Shown here in pieces: positions 57,188-64,000 of a DNA stretch of 64,000 nt. The notes below the pieces were generated by a model. The model searched no databases. It worked only from the letters and a program-made list of their open reading frames with translations, and was not told where the DNA came from. Source of the stretch: Spirosoma telluris (lineage in GTDB: Bacteria; Bacteroidota; Bacteroidia; Cytophagales; Spirosomataceae); contig QLII01000001.1 of assembly GCA_003259005.1 (NCBI GenBank), positions 8,299,001 through 8,363,000 of the forward strand, written 5' to 3'. The translations under genes were made by a program, and so were the position numbers. Position 1 is the first letter of the stretch; each line of letters opens with the position of its first letter.

Positions 57188-57448
57188 TTACCTTCTCTGT
57201 GCTGGTTGATTCCCCTGCTGAAAATCCAACAGGTCAATTTTTGCTTGTATGTTGATCAGGTTCCAGGCGAAGGAATATGGGGCTGAATCTGGCGCGATGA
57301 CTATCAGTTGCCAGAGAAACTCCCAGAATTGAGTAAACAGATCCGCAATCTGCTCCTTGCCTGACTCCGTCGTCAGTGCCACAAATCTTGATTTAGTCAG
57401 CATCAGTTCAGCAAAAAGTGAATTAGCGGACGGGTGGGGGTTACACAT
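57188..57448 (-). CDS. Hypothetical protein
   Basis: An 86-residue frame that begins MCNPHPSANSLFAELMLTKSRFVALTTESGKEQ and has a long amphipathic helix (LFTQFWEFLWQLIVIAPDS). No known domain. The codon use is moderately like that of core genes. It lies alone in a gene-poor region, with a hairpin 50-90 bases upstream. Confidence 0.45.
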   Translation of the reverse strand: MCNPHPSANSLFAELMLTKSRFVALTTESGKEQIADLFTQFWEFLWQLIVIAPDSAPYSFAWNLINIQAKIDLLDFQQGNQPAQRR

Positions 57449-57501
57449 TAAGGTCGTTTTGTTATACTACCAACAGGAAAGTTTAGGGTGGCTTATAGCA
57501 A

Positions 57502-57537
57502 AAAAAAGAGCTGGCTAAGCGGCCTGGCTCTTTTTGC
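57502..57537. terminator. Terminator-like hairpin
   Basis: AAAAAGAGCTGGC and GCCTGGCTCTTTTT pair (with one bulge), with A and T tails. There is no gene directly before it on the plus strand, so it may be left over from a lost gene or belong to a short RNA. Confidence 0.45.
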
Positions 57538-57816
57538 TTTCTATCCACACCATAAGAATTGGTTAGGCTAATATGTTGAAAATGAACAGCAATCCAACAT
57601 AAAGTTTATTAATTGGCGAATTAAATAGCTCAACTAGCAAATAGCATACCTTAACTTTTATACTAGGCTCCGAGATCATTAAAACCATCTGCCCGTTTGA
57701 CTAGAACTTCGACAAGCTTATTGTTATACTGACTAATCTTGTGCCTGCTCATTAACGATAAAAAAGTTAGTGGACGATGGGACCGTGAGCTGTTTCGCTC
57801 TGACATAGCTTGACCT

Positions 57817-58189
57817 CTACTGGATCACTTTAACCGTCGCGGACGGGTCCACCAGCCGGGAATTTGCGTGGCAGTCCGCGTAAGGCGTTAGCCGCACTTG
57901 TGCCGCGCGCAACGTTCTGGTTGTATTGGCTTGTTTCTCATCAAAAACTACAGTCCCCGGTCGTTTCAACTCGCTATTAAGTGGCTCTAAGTGCCAAGCC
58001 AGATTTGTGTTACAGAATCTTAAAATTAGTAGCCGTTGCCTTCGCAAAAGCGGTCTTGTACTCGTCCTCGCTGATCCGGGGATAATAATTTTTTAGCGCA
58101 TCAATTTCAATTCGTTCGCTCGGGTATCGCTGGTATACGTATCGACGCGCAGGTGCGGTGGATCATTCAGAAAGCAAACGACCTCAACC
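57817..58189 (-). pseudogene. Fragments of at least one degraded gene
   Basis: On the minus strand, 57817-58047 is a 76-codon frame with plausible coding character (RPGTVVFDEKQANTTRTLRAAQ, VRLTPYADCHANS). Just upstream, in different frames, lie HLRVDTYTSDT and then ERIEIDALKNYYPRISEDEYKTAFAKATATNFKIL before a stop. The last part looks like the C-terminus of an amidohydrolase-like protein. The pieces are too broken to name; they show gene decay beside the IS fragment. Confidence 0.4.
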
Positions 58190-58418
58190 TTGTTGCTGAA
58201 GGGCTTTATTGTATGTAGTGGGGCCAGTTGGTGATCTTATAGCGGGTATGGGCGGGCGGTTGCTGAGTTTGTTTATCATTGCTCATCAGGAGAAGCGATG
58301 GGTTAGCTTTTGTGTTTGGACACTCAAAACTAAACCCATTCGCACTCCTGATTTTATTTCGATGCAACAACGTCTCTCCAAGATATGGTATGTCTAATTT
58401 GTCTAACTAGCTCATTTA
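58190..58418 (-). mobile_element. IS5-family element fragment with one end and the transposase start
   Basis: Minus strand: terminal repeat (58361-58418, about 50 of 58 bases as in the 30.3-kb copy, in the inverse orientation), the promoter region, then the transposase start MSNDKQTQQPPAHTRYKITNWPHY at about 58288. It ends after 24 codons by a 4-base insertion (TACA) and diverges at about 58192. This copy keeps the part missing in the 30.3-kb copy, so together they define the full element. The end lies over the stop codon of the next gene. Confidence 0.72.
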
Positions 58419-59550
58419 CGCCAACGCCTGGGCCAGATCGGCGAGCAGATCGTCGGCGTATTCCAGGCCAACCGAAATACGCAATAGGTTTTGGGCGTTT
58501 TTGAGGTTGGGCCTTCGGCACTGAACCGATGTTCAATCAGGCTCTCAACCCCCCCAGGCTTGTGGCGCGCGTAAACAAACTTAATTTGCCTATAAACCGA
58601 ATCGCTTCCTCCGAACCTCCTTTCACCTGCACCGACAGCATAGCTCCGGGGCCGTTCATCTGCTGTTGAACCAGTGCATAGCTGGCGTGGTTGACCAGCC
58701 CCGGATAATGCACGTTTTCTACGGCTGGATGACCCTCTAAAAATTCAGCAATCGCTTGTGCCGTAAGACTTTGCGCCCTCACCCGAACGCCAAGCGTTTT
58801 TATGCCCCGGCTAACCAGCCAGCAATCGAATGGCGATGGAACGGCTCCCAATAAGCCCTGTAATAGCCGAACCCGTTTCGTAAATTCATTATCTTCCTTA
58901 AAAATGAGGGCACCTCCCAATACATCACTGTGGCCGCTTAGGTATTTGGTGGTCGAGTGCATTACAACGTCGCAACCGAAGTCGAAGGGGCGTTGCAGTA
59001 CGGGTGTAGCCCAGGTATTATCGCATACGCAAATAGCCCCGGCCTCGTGCGCCATCTGACTGACTGACAGTAGGTCAGTTACGTCGAGCATGGGATTCGA
59101 AGGGGTCTCACACCAGACAACGCGTGTATTTTCGTGAATAGAAGCTTGTATTGCATTCAGGTCGCGCATGTCTACACGTGTGTAGGTTAGCCCCCAGGGA
59201 TGAAATACCTGTTCGAGCAGGGCGGGTGTGCCGTAATAGGCATCGGTTGATAGCAGCACATGATCGCCGGGACGAAGCGCCTGAAATAAGGTCATTGTGG
59301 CTGCCTGCCCTGAGCCAAATGCCATACCCACGGTTCCACCTTCGAGGGCTGCAAGTGCGTTCTCCAACGCTTCACGAGTGGGGTTGTTCGGTCGGGTATA
59401 GATGTAATTAGCGGGTAATTCATTAGCTTCGTTGCGAGCGTAAGTTGTTGACAAATAGATGGGTGGCACCACGACTCCCGTTACGGGATCAGGCTGGTGC
59501 GTAGCGCGGAGGGCAAGCGTATCGAAGTGCATAATAGAGAAGAACCGCAA
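58416..59550 (-). CDS. Cystathionine gamma-synthase/lyase-type PLP enzyme, frame-disrupted at the end
   Basis: Cys/Met metabolism PLP-dependent enzyme of about 378 residues (trans-sulfuration). Landmarks: PIYLSTTYARNEAN near the start, MAFGSGQAATMTLFQALRPGDHVL (cofactor phosphate site), CVCDNTWATPVLQRPFDFGCDVVMHSTTKYLSGHSDVLGG with the Schiff-base lysine, and, after repair, ATSLGGVESLIEHR. It could be a synthase, a cystathionine beta/gamma-lyase or a methionine gamma-lyase. Two breaks lie at the end: a missing C in the run of seven C (58549-58555) and a missing T in the run 58498-58502. Both are needed for the normal C-terminus LRISVGLEYADDLLADLAQALA (stop 58416). An IS end abuts the stop. 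Confidence 0.9.
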
Positions 59551-59661
59551 AACGGCTCATTTTTTGTATGCCGAAGTTCTTGCTTTCCATCGGTAATTCC
59601 GCACCCAATAGCTCAAATTGTTCACTAGTGCTTTTTCAATTTAGATTCTATAGATACGTTG

Positions 59662-59707
59662 GATTCTATTGATGCTGATTAGCAATATATTAGCTATCAA
59701 TAGAATC
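59662..59707. repeat. Small inverted repeat with GATTCTATTGAT arms
   Basis: GATTCTATTGAT (59662-59673) and ATCAATAGAATC (59696-59707) are perfectly complementary. Further GATTCTA words occur at 59644 and 59737. It lies in the 243-base gap before the first DUF1800 gene. It may be a repeat cluster or a binding site. Confidence 0.45.
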
Positions 59708-59793
59708 TCATAGAATCCATCGCATCGGCGACCTGGTAGAATCTATTTTTAAGGTAATTCTCATTCACTTTTCATTGGAATGAACGCGACAAA

Positions 59794-61431
59794 ATGGCCT
59801 CTCTGGACCCCTATACTACGCTGCTAACGGCCAAGACCGCAGCCCATTTGCTTCGTCGGGCAACGTTTGGGCCAACTCAATCTGAAATCGCTACGTTCAC
59901 AGGTCTGACGGCTGCCGAGGCTGTGCAGCAACTGATCGCCAATGCCAATTATTCGCCCCCACCACCTGTCGATCTGGATAGCGATCAACCCACGGCTGGA
60001 CAAACGTATTTAGATAAACCGTTTAACCATGCCAGGGACTTTGATTTTGGTCATTATCTACGCTGCTGGTGGCTGGGGTTGATGACGTCCCAAAGTGCCC
60101 CGCCAAGTTTGCTTGATAAGTTAACCCTATTCTGGCAAAACCATTTCGTGACGACTCGCTCAACAGTAGGCGATTACCGATTTCTAAATCAGTACTTGTT
60201 ATTGCTGAGAAATAATGCGTTGGGCGATTTTCGAATGCTGGTTACGCAAATGAGCAAAGAACCTGCCATGCTGCGCTATCTGAACGGGAATGAAAATGTG
60301 GTAGGGCAACCGAATGAGAACTATGCGAGAGAACTTCAGGAACTCTTCACGGTGGGTGCTTTTGATTTTGCCGGGAATAAAAACTACTCGGAAGATGATG
60401 TGAAAACGGCTGCTAAAGTACTAACCGGCTGGGGCTATACGAATTATGAGGAAGATGGTTCAACTAGTTTTGCGACGACGTTTACAGACGAAAAACACGA
60501 TAGTACAGACAAAACGTTTTCGGTCCATTATAACAATACCGTCATAACCGGGCGTGCTGTATCCCTTCCTGGTACAACATCGGCAGGAGATGCAGAGTTG
60601 AATGATCTGATAACTATGCTGTTAAGTCATCCACACTCGTCCCGCTTTATCTGTCGAAAACTGTATCGCTGGTACGTTAATCCGAACGTGACCCAAACGA
60701 TTGAAGATGAAGTAATTGGTCCGTTGGCACAACTATTCCTGGATGCTAATTTCTCTGTCCAGCCGGTCATTGTCAACTTACTGACGAGTCAGATTTTTTT
60801 CGACGATACGAACATCGGTGCTATGGTTAAATCGCCTGCTGAACTGGCCATTGGAGCGATGCGATTCTTTAATCAGCCCGTACCCGACATGACAACCGAA
60901 TACGCGGCTTTTAAAACCTACTTCGACTTCGTGTACTACCGCATGCAGGACATGCAGTTGGCTATTTTAGACCAGCCATCGGTGTTTGGCTATGAAGCCT
61001 ATTATCAAACGGGTTATTCGAAAATCTGGATCAACACCACGACAATTGGGTTTCGATATGCCTATACAGATGCCTATGTGCTTCGGTATCTTCAGGTTAC
61101 ACCCGACTATTTAATGGGGATTGATGTACTAGCCCGTGCCACCGACCTGCAACCCAATTTTTCGGATGTGGCCGCAACCCCTGCCATCTCCTGTGTGGAT
61201 GTACTGAACGGCTTTACCGCCAATTTATTTGTACACCCGTTGATGCAGTCACAGCAGGATTTCCTGATTGATTCGATCATGATGCAGGAACTGCCCCGTA
61301 CATCCTGGATTTTTCAGTGGAATGCCTACCGAACTAATCCAACTGATGGAGGGGCACGGTATGAAGTGCGGTCACGCCTGGAGAATCTAATGAAGTACAT
61401 GCTTCGAATGGCCGAATATCACATTTTCTGA
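59794..61431 (+). CDS. DUF1800 domain protein, copy 1
   Basis: A 545-residue DUF1800 protein, a family with helical repeats, usually found with a DUF1501 partner and of unknown function (secretion or cell-wall roles have been suggested). Starts MASLDPYTTLLTAKTAAHLLRRATFGPTQSE; landmark stretches are LTLFWQNHFVTT, ENYARELQELFTVG, VLTGW and FICRKLYRWYVNPNV. There is no clear signal peptide; the ends are cytoplasmic-like. The C-terminus is MLRMAEYHIF. It is 378 bases upstream of a paralogue of the same length. Intact. Confidence 0.93.
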   Translation: MASLDPYTTLLTAKTAAHLLRRATFGPTQSEIATFTGLTAAEAVQQLIANANYSPPPPVDLDSDQPTAGQTYLDKPFNHARDFDFGHYLRCWWLGLMTSQSAPPSLLDKLTLFWQNHFVTTRSTVGDYRFLNQYLLLLRNNALGDFRMLVTQMSKEPAMLRYLNGNENVVGQPNENYARELQELFTVGAFDFAGNKNYSEDDVKTAAKVLTGWGYTNYEEDGSTSFATTFTDEKHDSTDKTFSVHYNNTVITGRAVSLPGTTSAGDAELNDLITMLLSHPHSSRFICRKLYRWYVNPNVTQTIEDEVIGPLAQLFLDANFSVQPVIVNLLTSQIFFDDTNIGAMVKSPAELAIGAMRFFNQPVPDMTTEYAAFKTYFDFVYYRMQDMQLAILDQPSVFGYEAYYQTGYSKIWINTTTIGFRYAYTDAYVLRYLQVTPDYLMGIDVLARATDLQPNFSDVAATPAISCVDVLNGFTANLFVHPLMQSQQDFLIDSIMMQELPRTSWIFQWNAYRTNPTDGGARYEVRSRLENLMKYMLRMAEYHIF

Positions 61432-61808
61432 ATCCAACCTTACGAACCCTTTGCGTAGGCATTCCAGAGTTGTTGGTGAGCTGGTATGTTTTTTGATTTG
61501 TGGGTAGCAGAAAGTTTAAACAGTACCGTCTCATCAATTAAATGCCTTATCAACTTTTGAGAACACTAAGCCGGTGACCAATACCGTTTATCCGCTTAGC
61601 TATTGACTTTTAAAACAGACTCTGGACCATGATTGCTAAAGCGCTAGTTCTCTGTTTATTGTTTATTATTTTATTGATGTATAAACTTATTTTTAAGTAA
61701 TCCTTTGAATGGTTAGTGAAGCTGCTACTTTTTGCCTATTTTGTTGACTAAGTGGTATGCTTTTAGCGAGCACTACCCATAGCGCTCTGTTACCAATCTC
61801 TTTGTTGA
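61432..61808. other. Intergenic region between the two DUF1800 genes
   Basis: Contains a possible 23-codon frame for a single-helix peptide at 61629-61700 (MIAKALVLCLLFIILLMYKLIFK). It is AT-rich and could be by chance. A promoter for copy 2 is likely close to 61750-61800, where the T-rich sequence lies. No repeat of the copy 1 upstream region was found here. Confidence 0.4.
61629..61700 (+). CDS. Possible 23-residue membrane peptide
   Basis: ATG at 61629 followed by 22 hydrophobic codons and a TAA at 61698. The sequence is a single helix with a C-terminal Lys. It could be a small membrane peptide, but AT-rich DNA often yields such frames. No ribosome binding site is clear. Confidence 0.25.
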   Translation: MIAKALVLCLLFIILLMYKLIFK

Positions 61809-63452
61809 ATGCCTTATCTGGATCAGTATACAACCGTACTAACGACTAAGACAGCCGCGCATTTGCTTCGACGGGCAACCTTTGGACCAACCCAATCCGA
61901 AATTACGAATTTTACGGGCCTGACGGCCGCACAGGCTGTACAGCAACTGATCAGCAACGCCAATTATTCTCCCCCACCACCTGTTGATCTGGACAGTACA
62001 AAAGCAACCGCTGGACAGACCTATCTGGATAAGCCCTTCAATGGTGACCGGAATTTTGATTTTGGTCATTATCTGCGCTATTGGTGGCTAGGATTGATGA
62101 CTTCTCAAACTACTCCGCCCAGCCTGCTCGACAAACTAACCCTGTTCTGGCAAAATCACTTCGTAACAACCCGCGAAGTGGTTGATGATTACCGCTTTGT
62201 GAATCAGTATTTAGTGTTGCTACGCACTAATGCGCTGGGTAATTTTCGAACGCTAGTGACCAAAATCAGCAAAGAACCCGCCATGCTGAGGTATCTCAAT
62301 GGCAACGAAAATGAAGTTGGGAAACCTAACGAGAACTACGCTCGTGAGCTTCAGGAGTTGTTTACGGTGGGAGCTGTCGATTTTGCCGGGAACAAGAATT
62401 ACACCGAAGATGATGTTAAAGCAGCAGCCCGAGTGCTGACAGGCTGGAAATACACCAACTATTGGGTTGTTGGCTCAACAAGTTTTGCCACTACGTTTAC
62501 GCTTTCCAAACACGATACGGCCAACAAAATATTTTCGGCCAAGTACAGCAATACAGTTATAACTGGCCGATCAACGAACCCATCGGCTACCGTTACCGCA
62601 GGCGATGCCGAGCTGGATGATCTGGTGTCGATGTTGCTGGCGCATCCTCAAACGCCCCGGTTTATCTGCCGGAAACTCTATCGCTGGTACGTTAATCCAA
62701 ATGTGACTCAAGCTATTGAAGATAACGTAATTATACCCTTGGCTCAGTTTTTGTCAAGCCCTACAAATAACTATGCGATTCAGCCTGTACTCGTTAAACT
62801 GCTGACGAGTCAGATTTTTTTCGATGAATCGAATCGGGGAGCAATTGTCAAATCACCCGTAGAGCTGGCCGTTGGTGCAATGCGATTTTTCAATCAGCCC
62901 GTGCCCAATATGACAACCGATTACGCAGCCTTCAAAACCTATTTCGACTTCATGTTCTGGCGGATGCGTGATATGCAGATGGCGCTTGTGGATCAGCCTT
63001 CTGTATTCGGCTATGAACCGTATTACGAGACGGGTTACTCGAAAATATGGCTGAACACCACCACCATTGCCTTACGAAGTGACTATACAGACGCCTATAT
63101 CTGGCGATGGCTCCAGGTAAAGCCGGACTATAAAATGGGAATTGATTTGCTGGCCTGGGCTACATCTCTCCAGGCTAATTTCTCTGATGTAACCGGAACC
63201 GCGACTATTTCCTGCGTGGATGTACAAGCTGCTTTTGCCAAAAATCTGTTTGCCACAGATCTGTTCCCATCGCAAGTCGATTTTTTGATTGACACGATAA
63301 TGATGCAGGGTATTCCGCGCTCATCCTGGACGTTTGAGTGGAATGCCTATCGCTCTGCACCAACGAATACGAGCAAAAAAAACGCAGTCCTGTACCGATT
63401 ACAAAATCTGATGAAATACATGCTCCGCATGGCCGAGTATCATATTTTTTGA
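61809..63452 (+). CDS. DUF1800 domain protein, copy 2
   Basis: A 547-residue paralogue of the gene before, nearly colinear along its length: the start reads MPYLDQYTTVLTTKTAAHLLRRATFGPT, and ENYARELQELFTVGA, VLTGWKYTNY, FICRKLYRWYVNPNV and the end MLRMAEYHIF are shared. Most differences are substitutions, with small insertions around residues 325-330. The DUF1501 gene follows, 84 bases downstream. The pair DUF1800-DUF1501 is a regular gene neighbourhood; here DUF1800 has been duplicated. Intact. Confidence 0.93.
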   Translation: MPYLDQYTTVLTTKTAAHLLRRATFGPTQSEITNFTGLTAAQAVQQLISNANYSPPPPVDLDSTKATAGQTYLDKPFNGDRNFDFGHYLRYWWLGLMTSQTTPPSLLDKLTLFWQNHFVTTREVVDDYRFVNQYLVLLRTNALGNFRTLVTKISKEPAMLRYLNGNENEVGKPNENYARELQELFTVGAVDFAGNKNYTEDDVKAAARVLTGWKYTNYWVVGSTSFATTFTLSKHDTANKIFSAKYSNTVITGRSTNPSATVTAGDAELDDLVSMLLAHPQTPRFICRKLYRWYVNPNVTQAIEDNVIIPLAQFLSSPTNNYAIQPVLVKLLTSQIFFDESNRGAIVKSPVELAVGAMRFFNQPVPNMTTDYAAFKTYFDFMFWRMRDMQMALVDQPSVFGYEPYYETGYSKIWLNTTTIALRSDYTDAYIWRWLQVKPDYKMGIDLLAWATSLQANFSDVTGTATISCVDVQAAFAKNLFATDLFPSQVDFLIDTIMMQGIPRSSWTFEWNAYRSAPTNTSKKNAVLYRLQNLMKYMLRMAEYHIF

Positions 63453-63519
63453 TAGTCATCAGTCGATAGCCATCAGTCAATAGTGCTAATGACTGATGAC
63501 TATCGACTGATAACTATCA
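63450..63519. repeat. Dispersed inverted repeat (ATCAGTCGATAGT family)
   Basis: Arms 63450-63478 and 63491-63519, 27 of 29 bases complementary, made of GTCATCAGTCGATAG units. It is related to the repeat at 9797-9859. It fills the gap between the DUF1800 and DUF1501 genes and would fold into a strong hairpin in the common transcript. Confidence 0.65.
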
Positions 63520-63536
63520 ACTGACGACTCTTTTTT

Positions 63537-64000
63537 ATGAAACGTAGAGACTTTTTAACAGCGGCTTCGGCAACTATACTGCCCGTAATGCTTGATGGTT
63601 TTGGCCTGAAAGCCATGTCTCGTCAGTCTGCATTAGTACAATCGCTGGTGGGCACAACGGCACTTGCCAGTGATCGGGTGTTGGTGATTGTTTATTTAAA
63701 CGGCGGGAATGATGGTCTCAATACCGTGATTCCTCTGGATCAGTATTCGCTTTACAATGGCCTCAGAAGCAACATCGCTATTCCGCAAAACGCCGTTTTA
63801 GGCTTAGACGGTAACCCGGCAACAGGTCTTCACCCGGCCATGACGGGTATGCGCGATTTGTACAACAACGGCAAACTCTCGATAGTCCACTCCGTTTCTT
63901 ACCCCAATCCCGATCAGTCTCATTACCGGGCAACCGACATCTGGATGACAGCGGTTGATTCCAGCCAGACGTCTAGTTCCGGTTGGGCTGGTCGTTACCT
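63537..64000 (+). CDS. DUF1501 domain protein, N-terminal part
   Basis: The gene runs off the window end. It starts at the ATG in 63537: MKRRDFLTAASATILPVMLDG is a twin-arginine-type signal sequence. It is followed by DRVLVIVYLNGGNDGLNTVIPLDQYSLY and HPAMTGMRDLYNNGKLSIVHSVSYPNPDQSHYRATDIWMTA, which is the start of the sulfatase-like DUF1501 fold. DUF1501 proteins accompany DUF1800 proteins in many bacteria. The end of the gene lies outside. At least 154 codons are seen. Confidence 0.93.
   Translation, partial: MKRRDFLTAASATILPVMLDGFGLKAMSRQSALVQSLVGTTALASDRVLVIVYLNGGNDGLNTVIPLDQYSLYNGLRSNIAIPQNAVLGLDGNPATGLHPAMTGMRDLYNNGKLSIVHSVSYPNPDQSHYRATDIWMTAVDSSQTSSSGWAGRY

Noticed and set aside
58354-58536. 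60-codon minus-strand frame read as a separate small protein
   Set aside because: It is the frameshifted end of the cystathionine gamma-synthase-type gene running into the IS end.

Overview
The window looks like chromosome of a Bacteroidota bacterium of the Cytophagales, most like Spirosoma or a close relative. I base this on three SusC/SusD-type genes pairs or parts of them, lipoproteins with Bacteroidota-style lipoboxes, a gliding-motility/T9SS type B C-terminal domain on a protein with SprB repeats, TAnnTTTG-type -7 promoter boxes, weak Shine-Dalgarno sequences, and periplasmic-TPR histidine kinases. No rRNA, tRNA or CRISPR array was seen. The species assignment is inference; no search was run.

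Layout. 1-3.9 kb: end of a SusC gene, its SusD and a DUF1735 lipoprotein, closed by a long hairpin. 4-9.8 kb: MsbA-like ABC transporter, DUF2264 protein, methionyl-tRNA synthetase. 9.97-12.6 kb: compact accessory island with an AbiE-type toxin-antitoxin pair and a two-gene ATPase plus small TOPRIM-like protein, the best candidate for an undescribed defence system. 12.6-22 kb: mostly housekeeping (SDR epimerase, TPR protein, thioredoxin-fold protein, Omp85-like barrel, MscS channel, cysteine desulfurase, GrpB, CcmC and CcmD). 22.3-28.3 kb: SusC/SusD pair followed by a secreted endonuclease/exonuclease/phosphatase-fold enzyme. 28.4-29.8 kb: RelE/Phd toxin-antitoxin pair and an FMN reductase. 30-37.4 kb: accessory zone with a decayed IS5-family element, SprB-repeat and T9SS-sorted surface proteins, IS982 and IS200 remnants and a palindromic element. 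37.5-40.5 kb: alpha/beta hydrolase, Na+/H+ antiporter, SnoaL-like protein. 41-49.7 kb: a sigma-54 response regulator followed by three related TPR histidine kinases. 49.8-55.8 kb: stress and redox genes (DsbA-like, AraC regulator, Dps, GAPDH, glyoxalase-fold dioxygenase, response regulator remnant, secreted hydrolase). 56-58.4 kb: gene-poor debris with a second fragment of the IS5-family element. 58.4-64 kb: cystathionine gamma-synthase-type gene, two DUF1800 paralogues and the start of a DUF1501 gene.

A pervasive property of this sequence is that at least seventeen otherwise convincing genes or gene parts are broken by single-base frameshifts, nearly always explained by one base missing from a homopolymer run. 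I treat these mostly as probable sequencing or assembly indels and annotate the genes over their full span, naming each break point.
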